A stretch of DNA of 64,000 nucleotides from Clostridia bacterium (GTDB taxonomy: Bacteria; Bacillota; Clostridia; Saccharofermentanales; Saccharofermentanaceae): NCBI GenBank assembly GCA_024403775.1, contig JAKSRE010000017.1, forward strand, positions 1-64,000, given 5' to 3'. Shown in pieces: positions 16,240 to 24,951 of this stretch. The position numbers and the translations under genes were made by a program. Under the pieces are notes generated by a model that saw nothing but the letters and a program-made list of their open reading frames with translations, did not search any database and was not told where the DNA came from. The stretch's first letter is position 1. Each line of letters starts with the position of its first letter.

Positions 16240-19197
16240 ATGAGAAGAAAACTTGATTTGTTTAAAGGGAGCATGCTGTTAGTTACGCTACTTATTTGTA
16301 TTAGTGTAACTTTATTCTCTAAAGCAGTTAATGTTAATGCTGGCGAACAACTTACTTATATAGTTGAAGGCGTAATATATACTGCCAATGCTGAGACTAA
16401 TACAGCATATGTTAGTGGTTACAATGGGAATATTAGTGCCAATGTAACGATTACTAATAATGTGAATTCGTATAAGGTTACAGCTATTGGAGATAATGCT
16501 TTTGAATACTGTGAATCAATAGAGACAGTATCACTTCCAAATTCGATTGTAAGCATTGGAAAAAATGCTTTTTCTGGTTGTCGTGAACTTTATTCCATTA
16601 ATTTGCCTGAGAGCATAACTTCAATCGGCGAAAGCGCTTTTGAGTATTGTAGCAAATTAGAAAGTATTACTATTCCATCAGGAGTTACTACTATAGAGAA
16701 GGCTACATTTCATGATTGTACCAGTCTTGTAGATGTGAATTTACCAAATGGGATTGAAACAATAGGAATAATGGCCTTCTATAACTGCTATTCTTTGTCT
16801 ACTTTGACTTTGCCTGATACGTTAACAGAAATCCAACCATATGCATTTGATACCTGCCGTGCTCTTACAAGTATTACCATACCTTCAGAGGTTACGAAGA
16901 TTGAAGAGTATACTTTTGCATATTGCGACAAGTTAAGCAAAGTAACTTTAAATGACAATATATTAAGTTTAGGCAGAAACAGTTTTTCTGGATGTAAAGC
17001 AATTACAACGATTGATTTACCACAGAGTTTAAATACGATAGATATTTGTGCCTTTGAAAGTTGTTATTCGTTAAAGGAAATCGTAATCCCGGATGGTGTT
17101 ACTAATATTGGAAATAGCGTTTTCCAGAACTGTTATGCCTTGAAGAATGTCTCATTTCCAAAAGATATTAAAGCAATACCATATGGAATGTTTTACAGCT
17201 GCACTGGCCTTGAGAGTATTAAGATTCCAGAAGGCTGTTTGAGCATTGGTGAGAGAGCTTTTTATGATTGTACAAGTCTCAAGTCGGTTGTTCTTCCTAA
17301 TAGTATTGATTTTATCGGTGTAAGTGCATTTAACAAATGTACGGCTCTTGAGACAATTGATTTACCTAGTGAGATCACTTCGATTAGTAATAATACTTTC
17401 TTTGAATGTAGAAATCTTAAAAGTATAGTTATTCCTGAAGGTGTTACCTCAATTGGTTCGGAAGCATTTGACAGCTGTTATTCACTTTCTGAAGTCGTAA
17501 TTCCGGATACCTGTACTTACTTAGGAGATGAAGCGTTCTCGAGTTGTAGTAATCTCAAGAGTATAAATATTCCATCTAATATTTCCGCTATTTATCAAGG
17601 AACGTTTGCCAACTGTGACAGCCTTAAAGTTGTTGATATTCCAAATGGTGTCACAAAACTTATGGCCATGGCTTTCTATGGATGTGACAATCTTGACACT
17701 GTCGTTATTCCTGAGAGTGTTGAGGAATTCCATAATGCTGTTTTTGGTGAATGCGTAAATCTTAACAAGGTTATTATCAGCGAAAGTTCTATTAAAGCAC
17801 TCGACAAATATGTATTTGATAAGGATAGAAATATCGAATATGTCTGTTCAACTGAAAATGGTTTTGCTGAATTCAGTAAGATTTATCCTGATTTAATTTT
17901 ATCAAGACACAGCTATGATTTTGACTGTGATAACGAATGCAATATCTGTAAGGACGTTAGAGATGTTGATCACGAATATACTTTTGGCTGTGATAGTGTT
18001 TGTAAGATTTGTAACGAAGAGACACGAGAAGCAGACCACGCATATACATATGACTGCGACGCTGTCTGCGATTACTGTAATGTAAAGACAAGAGAAGCAG
18101 ATCACACATATACAAATAATTGTGATGCAGTTTGTGATTACTGTAATCAGGAAACAAGAACTGTTGGTGATCATGTTTATGATGATGAGAACGATGCAGT
18201 TTGTAATGAGTGTGGATTTGAAAGAGTTGTTGTTCCAGAGCCAACAGAAGAACCTGAGATAACAAGTACTCCTTCACCAGAGATTACAACTAAGCCTGAA
18301 CCAACTCCCGTTGTTACAGAAGAGCCAACAATTTCAGCTACTCCAGAAGTAACACCAACTTCTGTTCCTACTACTGATCCAACTGTGGCTCCAACTAGTG
18401 TTCCAACGGCAGGTCCGATTCCAACTGCAGCACCAACTAGTGTCCCAACAGCAGCACCAGAACTTAATGTGGGCGCATTTATTGATCGCTGCTATGAAGT
18501 AGCTCTTGGACGTAGCGCTGATGAAGGTGGTTATAACTACTGGGTAGATAACCTTAATAATGGTCAGGCTTGTGGCGCACAGGTAGGCTATGGATTCATC
18601 TTTAGTGGTGAGTATATAAACAAGAACAGAACTAACGAAGAATTTGTAACAGATCTTTATAGTATGTATTTTGGACGTACACCTGATAGTGAAGGCTTTA
18701 ATTATTGGGTAGGTTTACTTAATAGTGGTCTGGATAGAGAAGAGATATTTGCAGGTTTTGCAAATTCACTTGAATTCGATAATCTCTGCGCTAAATACGG
18801 CGTAGTAACAGGAGCATATATTGTAGGTGTTCCAAATGACCAGCAGGGCGGAGTTAATAGCTTTGTTGCAAGACTTTATCAGGTATGCCTTAACAGACTC
18901 CCAGATATGGGTGGACAAAGTGGCTGGGTACAGAAACTCATAGCAGGAGAAGTAACAGGTACAAGTTGTAGCTATGGATTTGTATTCTCACCAGAGTTCA
19001 TTGGCAAGGAACCAAGTAACGAAGAGTTCGTAAACTATATGTATTCCGCATTCTTTGGAAGAGAAGCAGATGAAGCAGGATTTACAGCATGGGTAGAGAC
19101 ACTTAATAATGGTGGATCTTATGAGGACGTATTTAAGGGATTTACTGGATCTGCAGAATTTGCTAACCTTTGTGCTTCATATGGTATTAATCCATAA
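16240..19197 (+). CDS. BspA-like leucine-rich-repeat surface protein with Cys-rich repeats and DUF4214
   Basis: A 985-residue exported protein. The signal peptide covers about residues 1-32. Residues 60-540 form some twenty BspA/LRR_5 units (IPxGVTxIGxxAFxxCxxL). Residues 557-660 hold four to five repeats of about 21 residues with the pattern CDxxCxxCNxxTREADH, whose Cys and His could bind a metal. A Pro/Thr-rich linker (about 663-740) resembles wall-spanning spacers. Two DUF4214 modules (741-985; GRSADEGGYNYW, GREADEAGFTAW) close the protein. There is no LPXTG motif, so DUF4214 may mediate retention. AAGGAG supports the start. The role is inferred to be adhesion or ligand binding at the cell surface. 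Confidence 0.85.
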   Translation: MRRKLDLFKGSMLLVTLLICISVTLFSKAVNVNAGEQLTYIVEGVIYTANAETNTAYVSGYNGNISANVTITNNVNSYKVTAIGDNAFEYCESIETVSLPNSIVSIGKNAFSGCRELYSINLPESITSIGESAFEYCSKLESITIPSGVTTIEKATFHDCTSLVDVNLPNGIETIGIMAFYNCYSLSTLTLPDTLTEIQPYAFDTCRALTSITIPSEVTKIEEYTFAYCDKLSKVTLNDNILSLGRNSFSGCKAITTIDLPQSLNTIDICAFESCYSLKEIVIPDGVTNIGNSVFQNCYALKNVSFPKDIKAIPYGMFYSCTGLESIKIPEGCLSIGERAFYDCTSLKSVVLPNSIDFIGVSAFNKCTALETIDLPSEITSISNNTFFECRNLKSIVIPEGVTSIGSEAFDSCYSLSEVVIPDTCTYLGDEAFSSCSNLKSINIPSNISAIYQGTFANCDSLKVVDIPNGVTKLMAMAFYGCDNLDTVVIPESVEEFHNAVFGECVNLNKVIISESSIKALDKYVFDKDRNIEYVCSTENGFAEFSKIYPDLILSRHSYDFDCDNECNICKDVRDVDHEYTFGCDSVCKICNEETREADHAYTYDCDAVCDYCNVKTREADHTYTNNCDAVCDYCNQETRTVGDHVYDDENDAVCNECGFERVVVPEPTEEPEITSTPSPEITTKPEPTPVVTEEPTISATPEVTPTSVPTTDPTVAPTSVPTAGPIPTAAPTSVPTAAPELNVGAFIDRCYEVALGRSADEGGYNYWVDNLNNGQACGAQVGYGFIFSGEYINKNRTNEEFVTDLYSMYFGRTPDSEGFNYWVGLLNSGLDREEIFAGFANSLEFDNLCAKYGVVTGAYIVGVPNDQQGGVNSFVARLYQVCLNRLPDMGGQSGWVQKLIAGEVTGTSCSYGFVFSPEFIGKEPSNEEFVNYMYSAFFGREADEAGFTAWVETLNNGGSYEDVFKGFTGSAEFANLCASYGINP

Positions 19198-19227
19198 GAT
19201 TATCTATGTACTAAATAGCAAATTAAG

Positions 19228-19260
19228 AATACCAGTCACTTAGTAGGTGGCTGGTATTTT
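19228..19260 (+). terminator. Terminator after the BspA-like gene
   Basis: AATACCAG pairs with CTGGTATT, with a partly paired upper stem, and is followed by a short T run. Confidence 0.75.
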
Positions 19261-19361
19261 AGATGGATAAAAAATGGGACGAATTCACATATTACGTTCC
19301 ATAATAACAGAATAGATATTTGTTTATGTGACATAATATAAATGAGTACAGTTCATTTTAT

Positions 19362-19379
19362 GGGCGGTTGCCTCCTTTA
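19362..19379 (+). promoter_or_regulatory. Toxin mRNA 5' leader element
   Basis: GGGCGGTTGCC at 19362-19372 is complementary, with one wobble, to GGCAACCGTCC at 19608-19618 in the 3' region. The adjoining CCTCCTTT could pair with the purine-rich ribosome site AAAGGGGGGG at 19415-19424. Such 5'-3' pairing and site masking is typical of type I toxin mRNAs. Pairing was judged by eye. Confidence 0.5.
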
Positions 19380-19430
19380 TTTTAAAGTTCGGTTTCTACT
19401 GAAACTATAAAAAGAAAGGGGGGGATGACT

Positions 19431-19550
19431 ATGACGGATTTTGAGATAATAACTTTGGTTATTGCTGTAGTTGGATTACCAATTGCAAGTATGAAACTGT
19501 TAATAGCGATTATCACTTTTCTTGATACCAGGTATACAAGAAAAAGGTAA
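19431..19550 (+). CDS. Small hydrophobic type I toxin, holin-like (Hol_Tox / TxpA-like)
   Basis: A 39-residue peptide (41 if the ATG at 19425 is used). It has a short acidic head (MTDFEI), a single hydrophobic span (TLVIAVVGLPIA ... LLIAIITF) and a basic tail (RYTRKR). This is the plan of the putative holin-like toxins of Firmicutes and the Fst/TxpA class, which insert into the membrane. The run of seven G ends six bases before the ATG at 19431, which favours that start. The stop codon lies in the first repeat, which encodes the candidate antitoxin RNA on the other strand. Confidence 0.75.
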   Translation: MTDFEIITLVIAVVGLPIASMKLLIAIITFLDTRYTRKR

Positions 19551-19638
19551 AAAAACAACCTCACCCATACGGATTGGCGTCCTAGAGTGAGGTAACACTT
19601 ACAAATAGGCAACCGTCCAAATGGACTGTGCTTTTCTT
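19549..19638 (-). ncRNA. Candidate antisense antitoxin RNA, copy 1
   Basis: Read on the - strand, TATTAT (complement of 19645-19650) is a possible -10. It is followed by a hairpin GTCCATTTGGAC, GGACGGTTGCC and a terminator stem CCTCAC / GTGAGG with TTGTTTTTTT. The RNA of about 90 nt converges on the toxin stop codon and is complementary to the toxin mRNA 3' region. Ends are estimates. Confidence 0.6.
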
Positions 19639-19684
19639 ATGTAAATAATAGCATATTTGCTCGCCTTATTCTACAAATTTTTGT

Positions 19685-19748
19685 CGTCACAAAGTACTAA
19701 GCGTTTTCGTCACAAAAATTGTGACGTCTAGAGCAATTCTTTGTGACG
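19685..19748. repeat. Nested inverted repeats CGTCACAA
   Basis: Outer arms CGTCACAAAG (19685-19694) and CTTTGTGACG (19739-19748) are perfect complements. Inside them CGTCACAAAAATTGTGACG (19708-19726) is itself an 8+3+8 palindrome. This could be a cruciform or two stacked operator sites between the two antitoxin units. Confidence 0.75.
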
Positions 19749-19806
19749 CATGAGATTTCATTCTACAAAACCCAACCTGGGTACTAATCAGAGTAATTTT
19801 TACGGT

Positions 19807-19896
19807 AAAAAAACAACCTCACCCATACGGATTGGCGTCCTAGAGTGAGGTAACACTTACAAATAGGCAACCGTCCGAATGGACTGTGCTTTTCTT
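19807..19896 (-). ncRNA. Candidate orphan antitoxin RNA, copy 2
   Basis: Near-identical to copy 1, including the -10-like TATTAT, the GTCC/GGAC hairpin and the terminator. The sequence upstream of the toxin-side end has no toxin ORF, so this would act in trans or be a relic. Ends are estimates. Confidence 0.5.
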
Positions 19897-20086
19897 ATGT
19901 AAATAATAGTATATTTGATTAAGTGTTTCCATACTTCCCCAATGCCGAATCTCTGCTGTTGGTTTGAACTAAGTATAGTATTAGTGAATACATTTCAGTT
20001 TTTTAAGTCTTCGCCTTAATGTACCATTTTTGGTATTTACGTTTTGCCAAAATGAACAATAAAACAATGATCTTTAAGGAGGGAAT

Positions 20087-21469
20087 ATGAAAAAACTGCA
20101 ATGTGAAGCGTGTAATGGGAGAATAATGAAAGTTTCTGACGCCTATTTTGAATGTCAGAGCTGTGGACTTCAATATTCATTAGAGTCGATTAAGAATAGC
20201 ATAGAGGTCAGTATCGATCATTCACAAGAAATTTCTAATCTTAATAGACGTGCCTTGGACTATGAGAAAGCCAAAAATTTTCCTTTCGCAAAGGATTACT
20301 ATAACAAAGCATTAGATTTGGATTCGGTTAATATAACTGCTTTAGAAGGATTAGAGAGGATTAAAAAGGAAGAAAAGTACTCTAATCTCTTTATAGTCAA
20401 ATCAAATGTTTTGCCTCAACAGAATATAGAAAACTTTAAAAGACTCTTAAAGCAGCAAAAAGATATAGAACGCGATATTTATCAAGAGATGAAGATAATA
20501 AATGCTAGTGCTAGTTATATTGTTATCTATGAATTTAGTGGACAAGTCAGAGGTGAATGGTCAGGAACTGCGTGCCATAATCACAGGGAAGCACAAACTG
20601 TTTACAAGCGTAAATACGATAGTAACCTTCATAGAGAGGTAAATCGACCTACTACTGAATATGTTACCCAAGTTGATAGAGTTCCGGTTAGTGGTACGAG
20701 TTATTTCAATGTTGATTTTAGAGTTTTGTCTTCAGCATATCTTTCTCGAAAAATGATGGGAATTGAAGATTCCCAGGTTACTGATATTATGCAAAAGTTT
20801 ACCAAGAATATTAATAATATCAGTGATTTCACTTTGATTCCATTAGAGTCTGGTGATGTACAGACAAATTATATTTTTAATACTTACAAAGATAATGTTC
20901 CTATTGATTTTGATGAAGATGCAAATGTTAGAGAAGAGATGATTGACTATCAAATGGATGATGAGTATGACCGTATGCGTAGAGCTGCTAGGGGCAAAAT
21001 TCATGCTGATAAGGTGGAAAATTTAAATCTGGATTGCAATTTCTTTAATAGTAATGAGAAGAAAATACTGTTACCAGTGCAAATAATTAATTATGTCTAC
21101 AAAGATAAAAATTATATAGCAGTATTTGATTTGGTTACTGAAGAGGGAAATGTAATCACATATCCTATTGATGAATCACTTGAAAAATCTAGGCAGAAAC
21201 TAAAAGAACTAAAAAAACTGAAATTAAATCTTCAATATGAAGGCTTAGGACTAGGTGTATCATTATTTTTGTATATTATTGCTATAGCAGTCCAATCAGA
21301 AGTGATGAGGGGATTTGTATTAGTAATTGCTTTGGCTATTATATTTGTGTTCCTGGCAGATATGATAGATTACATAATAAAATCTCTTAAATATAAGAGT
21401 TGTGTTTTGGATTATAAACGTTACATGGATAGTTCTTACGGTGCTTTTTTTCAACAGGAAAATGTATAA
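20087..21469 (+). CDS. Zinc-ribbon / TPR-like membrane protein of unknown function
   Basis: A 460-residue protein. Residues 5-26 form a zinc ribbon (CEAC ... CQSC). Residues 45-95 look like one or two TPR units (AKDYYNKALDLDSVNITALEGLERI). A soluble middle region contains a Ser/Thr/Arg-rich loop (RPTTEYVTQVDRVPVSGTSY). Two hydrophobic segments near 388-408 and 412-435 place the C-terminus in the membrane. AAGGAGGGAAT gives a strong start. It follows the toxin-antitoxin region directly and has no close downstream partner. Function unknown; a membrane-associated sensor or scaffold is possible. Confidence 0.65.
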   Translation: MKKLQCEACNGRIMKVSDAYFECQSCGLQYSLESIKNSIEVSIDHSQEISNLNRRALDYEKAKNFPFAKDYYNKALDLDSVNITALEGLERIKKEEKYSNLFIVKSNVLPQQNIENFKRLLKQQKDIERDIYQEMKIINASASYIVIYEFSGQVRGEWSGTACHNHREAQTVYKRKYDSNLHREVNRPTTEYVTQVDRVPVSGTSYFNVDFRVLSSAYLSRKMMGIEDSQVTDIMQKFTKNINNISDFTLIPLESGDVQTNYIFNTYKDNVPIDFDEDANVREEMIDYQMDDEYDRMRRAARGKIHADKVENLNLDCNFFNSNEKKILLPVQIINYVYKDKNYIAVFDLVTEEGNVITYPIDESLEKSRQKLKELKKLKLNLQYEGLGLGVSLFLYIIAIAVQSEVMRGFVLVIALAIIFVFLADMIDYIIKSLKYKSCVLDYKRYMDSSYGAFFQQENV

Positions 21470-21692
21470 TGTCAGAACAAGTGAGATACAGAAGTAGCGT
21501 TTGTGTTTCTCATAAATTGGACTTTTCAGACGTTATAATTGATTGAAATTTTTTTCTTTTGATTTTCATTTGATAGTTTTTAGTGGCAAAATGTTGCATT
21601 TGTACTTGTAAAATGTGAAAAAATACGATTTTCGAATAAAAATGTGTGATAAAATATAAAAGTAAAGAAAATAGTGCGAGGAGGATTACAAA

Positions 21693-22910
21693 ATGGCACG
21701 TTTTACATTACCTAGAGATCTTTATCATGGCAAGGGAGCACTTGAGGCTCTTAAGACTTTCGAAGGAAAGAGAGCAATCATCTGCGTTGGTGGCGGTTCT
21801 ATGAAGAAATTCGGTTTTCTTGATAAGGCTGTAAGTTACCTACAAGAAGCTGGAATGGAAGTAGAGTTGTTCGAGGGCATCGAACCAGATCCATCAGTAG
21901 AGACAGTTATGCGTGGTGCAGAGGCTATGATTAAGTTCCAGCCTGATTGGATTATCGCTATGGGTGGTGGTTCACCAATCGATGCTGCAAAGGCAATGTG
22001 GATTAAGTACGAGTATCCTGAGACAACATTTGAAGATATGTGCAAGGTATTTGGCCTTCCTAAGCTTCGTACAAAGGCTCACTTCTGTGCTATCTCTTCT
22101 ACATCTGGTACAGCTACAGAGGTAACAGCTTTCTCAATCATCACAGATTATAACAAGGGTATTAAGTATCCTATCGCTGACTTTGAGATTACACCTGATG
22201 TTGCTATCGTTGATCCAGATCTTGCAGAGACAATGCCTAAGAAGCTTGTAGCTCATACAGGTATGGATGCTATGACTCATTCAGTTGAGGCTTATGTATC
22301 AACAGCTAATTGTGATTTTACAGATCCACTTGCACTTCACTCAATTAAGATGATTCAGAATGATCTCGTTGCTTCTTATAATGGTGATATGGCTAAGAGA
22401 GATTCAATGCACAATGCTCAGTGTCTTGCTGGTATGGCATTCTCAAATGCTCTTCTCGGTATCGTACACTCAATGGCACATAAGACAGGTGCAGCTTTTG
22501 CTGATTATGGTGCACATATTATTCACGGTGCTGCTAATGCTATGTATCTTCCTAAGGTAATCGCATTTAATGCTAAGGACGAGACAGCTAAGAAGCGTTA
22601 TGGTCAGATTGCTGATTTCATGAATCTTGGTGGAGCAAATGATGATGAGAAGGTTACACTTCTTATTAATTACTTAAGAGGCATGAATGATGACCTCAAT
22701 ATTCCACACTGTATTAAGAATTATGGTGCTGATAGCTATCCAACAGAGAATGGCTTTGTACCAGAGGAAGTATTCCTTGAGAGACTTCCTGAGATTGCAA
22801 AGAATGCAATTGGTGATGCTTGTACAGGTTCAAATCCACGTATTCCTACACAGGAAGAGATGGAGAAGCTTCTTAAATGTTGTTACTACGATACAGAGGT
22901 AGATTTCTAA
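21693..22910 (+). CDS. Iron-containing alcohol dehydrogenase
   Basis: A 405-residue group III alcohol dehydrogenase that reduces an aldehyde with NAD(P)H or the reverse. The cofactor-binding GGGSPIDAAKAMW lies near residue 95. Metal-ligand residues are in the D...H pattern (MDAMTHSVEA near 190, HSMAHKTGA near 260, HGAANA near 275). It resembles the C-terminal half of AdhE, including CTGSNPRIPT near the end, and is a paralogue of the AdhE at 24948. GAGGAGG precedes the start. The gene is followed by a terminator, then a LysR regulator. The physiological substrate is not evident; ethanol or butanol formation is plausible. Confidence 0.92.
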   Translation: MARFTLPRDLYHGKGALEALKTFEGKRAIICVGGGSMKKFGFLDKAVSYLQEAGMEVELFEGIEPDPSVETVMRGAEAMIKFQPDWIIAMGGGSPIDAAKAMWIKYEYPETTFEDMCKVFGLPKLRTKAHFCAISSTSGTATEVTAFSIITDYNKGIKYPIADFEITPDVAIVDPDLAETMPKKLVAHTGMDAMTHSVEAYVSTANCDFTDPLALHSIKMIQNDLVASYNGDMAKRDSMHNAQCLAGMAFSNALLGIVHSMAHKTGAAFADYGAHIIHGAANAMYLPKVIAFNAKDETAKKRYGQIADFMNLGGANDDEKVTLLINYLRGMNDDLNIPHCIKNYGADSYPTENGFVPEEVFLERLPEIAKNAIGDACTGSNPRIPTQEEMEKLLKCCYYDTEVDF

Positions 22911-22940
22911 TTTGTCTTTATTAGATTAGATTTAACATTT

Positions 22941-22970
22941 AGTGGGGCTATGATATGGCCCCACTTTTTT
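22941..22970 (+). terminator. Terminator after the alcohol dehydrogenase
   Basis: AGTGGGGC pairs with GGCCCCACT, followed by six T. Confidence 0.9.
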
Positions 22971-23001
22971 GTTTTTAGTAGGTAAATGAAAGGAGAATAA
23001 A

Positions 23002-23928
23002 ATGAATTTACTGCATATGAGATACGCGGTAGAGGTCGCTGAGACAAAGTCGATAAATAAAGCAGCTGAAGCACTTCTTGTTGGAGCACCTGCGTTAAGT
23101 CGTGCTATAAAGGAACTTGAGAGTAATCTTGGTGTTACTTTGTTTGAGAGAAGTGCCCAAGGTATGTTTTTGACACCTAATGGTGAGATATTTGTTTCTT
23201 ATGCCAAAAACATTCTTAAGAAGGTTGATGATGTTGAAGATGTTTTTAAGAAAAATAGCAAATCTATGGCACGATTCTCTATCTCTGTTCCAAGAGCTAG
23301 TTATATTGGTGAAGCTTTCTCTCGCTTTGTAAGTAAGCTTGATAGAACTAAAGAGACTGAACTAGTGTATATCGAAGCAAATGCATACAGAGTTGTTCAA
23401 AGTGTACTTAAAGAAAATTATAATCTTGGAATTGTTCGATATGCTTTAAAACACGAAGCATATTATAAGGCGCTTATGCACGATAAAGGTCTTGATGGTG
23501 AAGTTATTACTGAATTTGAATATGAGCTTTTAATGAATAAAGATTGTTCGCTAGCAAAAAAGGATGAGATTGCTTTTAAAGATCTTAATGGATATATGGA
23601 AATATCTCATGCTGATTCATATTCGCCAAGCCTGCCTCTTGCTGTAGTGAAAAAATCTGAACGTCCTGAACCTGTTGGTAATAAACTCTATGTATTTGAA
23701 CGAGCAAGTCAGTTTGAGGTTCTTTCAAAAGATTCGAATTGCTATATGTGGGTATCTTCTGTTCCACAGGAGCTTCTTGATAGATGGGGACTTGTTCAGC
23801 GAAAGTGTGTGGATGAAATCCGTCGTTATAAGGATGTACTTATTCACCGCGAAGATTACAAGCTTTCAGCACTTGATAAGAATTTTATTGATGAACTGAT
23901 TTCAATAAAGCGTTCATTATTTGAATAA
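23002..23928 (+). CDS. LysR-family transcriptional regulator
   Basis: A 308-residue regulator. Residues 1-60 are the typical winged HTH (AVEVAETKSINKAAEALLVGAPALSRAIKELESNLGVTLFER, positions 10-52), and the rest is the periplasmic-binding-like effector domain. The start is supported by AAAGGAG. It lies downstream of and in the same direction as the alcohol dehydrogenase, which is unusual for a LysR regulator and its target. Its target and effector are unknown. Confidence 0.9.
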   Translation: MNLLHMRYAVEVAETKSINKAAEALLVGAPALSRAIKELESNLGVTLFERSAQGMFLTPNGEIFVSYAKNILKKVDDVEDVFKKNSKSMARFSISVPRASYIGEAFSRFVSKLDRTKETELVYIEANAYRVVQSVLKENYNLGIVRYALKHEAYYKALMHDKGLDGEVITEFEYELLMNKDCSLAKKDEIAFKDLNGYMEISHADSYSPSLPLAVVKKSERPEPVGNKLYVFERASQFEVLSKDSNCYMWVSSVPQELLDRWGLVQRKCVDEIRRYKDVLIHREDYKLSALDKNFIDELISIKRSLFE

Positions 23929-24095
23929 TCATTTTAGTTAATGATATGAGTGTTCAAAAAAAAGCAATACAGATATGAAAAATAAGCAATTCCCGATAAG
24001 TTTTACTGGTGATATTTTATATTTATAACACAATTGCTAACCTCAAAAAACGAATTTTGATAAGTTCTTTCTTTGTAAGAATTTGTTGAATAAAG

Positions 24096-24131
24096 GGCAG
24101 AAATCTTTATGGTTTCTGCCTTTTATTTTTT
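24096..24131 (+). terminator. Terminator after the LysR gene
   Basis: GGCAGAAA pairs with TTTCTGCC, followed by TTTTATTTTTTT. The remaining gap 23929-24309 is AT-rich. It holds two nearby TATCGATA words (about 24199 and 24217) and presumably the rex promoter. I looked for a TTGTTAA-N4-TTAACAA Rex box and did not find a convincing one. Confidence 0.8.
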
Positions 24132-24309
24132 TATGTAAACAATTGTCGTAAATAATCGTCAAAGGGCGTAAAACCTAGGATTTAAAACGATATTGAAGTT
24201 ATCGATAAGAAGTATATCGATATGTGCAATACCAGTTGAGATTTCGGCAATTCCTAACACAATTCAATAGTGATAAAACATATGTGACAAGAAAAAAGGA
24301 GGTAACACA

Positions 24310-24951
24310 ATGACAAAGAGTGAGATTTCAAAAGCTACGCTTGGAAGAATTCCACAGTATATAAGATGCATTGTGAATCTTCCTGAAGATGTTGTTTATG
24401 TATCAGCTACATTGATAGCAAAAGAACTGGGATTAGGTGAAGTACAGGTCCGTAAAGATCTTGCACTTCTTTGTAAAAAAGGTCGTCCAAAAGTTGGATA
24501 TGTGAGGCAGGAACTTCTTGAATCCTTACAAGAGTTTCTTGAGTGTGGTGATGGTAATGCAGTCATCGTAGGAATAGGAAAACTAGGACGGGCGTTGATT
24601 GATTATCCAGAGTTTGAGAATTATGGCACCAAGATACTAGCTGGCTTTGATAAGGAGATTAATGAGGAAATCGAGCTTCCATCTGGAAAGAAATTATACC
24701 CGCAAGAATGTTTGGAAGAGTTTTGTGAGGAAAACAAAGTCAATTTGGGAATAATAGCAGTTCCTCCAAACTCCGCACAAACAGTTCTTAATAGATTATA
24801 TAGCTGTGGTATTAAGCAGATTTGGTGCTTAGCGCCTTGTCGATTATATACACCGGCAGATGTCATCATTCAATACGAGAATATGGCACTGTCACTAGCA
24901 CATTTAAAGTTACAAAGCAATCAAAACAAAACAACGGAGGTTAAAACATGA
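24310..24951 (+). CDS. rex: Redox-sensing transcriptional repressor Rex
   Basis: A 213-residue NADH/NAD+-responsive repressor of fermentation genes. The N-terminal winged helix carries VSATLIAKELGLGEVQVRKD (about 37-56). The C-terminal Rossmann domain has GIGKLGRAL near 94, and the tail helix closes the NADH pocket. Length is normal. The start follows AAGGAGG. Its last four bases overlap the adhE start, making Rex the first gene of the operon it is expected to control, since adhE is a classic Rex target. Confidence 0.95.
   Translation: MTKSEISKATLGRIPQYIRCIVNLPEDVVYVSATLIAKELGLGEVQVRKDLALLCKKGRPKVGYVRQELLESLQEFLECGDGNAVIVGIGKLGRALIDYPEFENYGTKILAGFDKEINEEIELPSGKKLYPQECLEEFCEENKVNLGIIAVPPNSAQTVLNRLYSCGIKQIWCLAPCRLYTPADVIIQYENMALSLAHLKLQSNQNKTTEVKT

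Larger units (their letters stand above)
19546..19917. repeat. 114-bp direct repeat pair encoding the antitoxin RNA unit
   Basis: Copies at 19546-19659 and 19804-19917 differ at about two positions, one of them in the loop of the GTCC/GGAC hairpin. The 144-bp spacer carries nested inverted repeats. Only the first copy is attached to a toxin gene. Confidence 0.9.

Noticed and set aside
19382-19612. 76-codon - strand ORF across the toxin gene
   Set aside because: It is antisense to the toxin and antitoxin RNA region. The hydrophobic stretch merely mirrors the toxin's AT-rich codons.
24132-24309. Rex operator upstream of rex
   Set aside because: No TTGTTAA-N4-TTAACAA-like palindrome was convincing by eye. 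The paired TATCGATA words do not match the known consensus. A matrix scan would be decisive.
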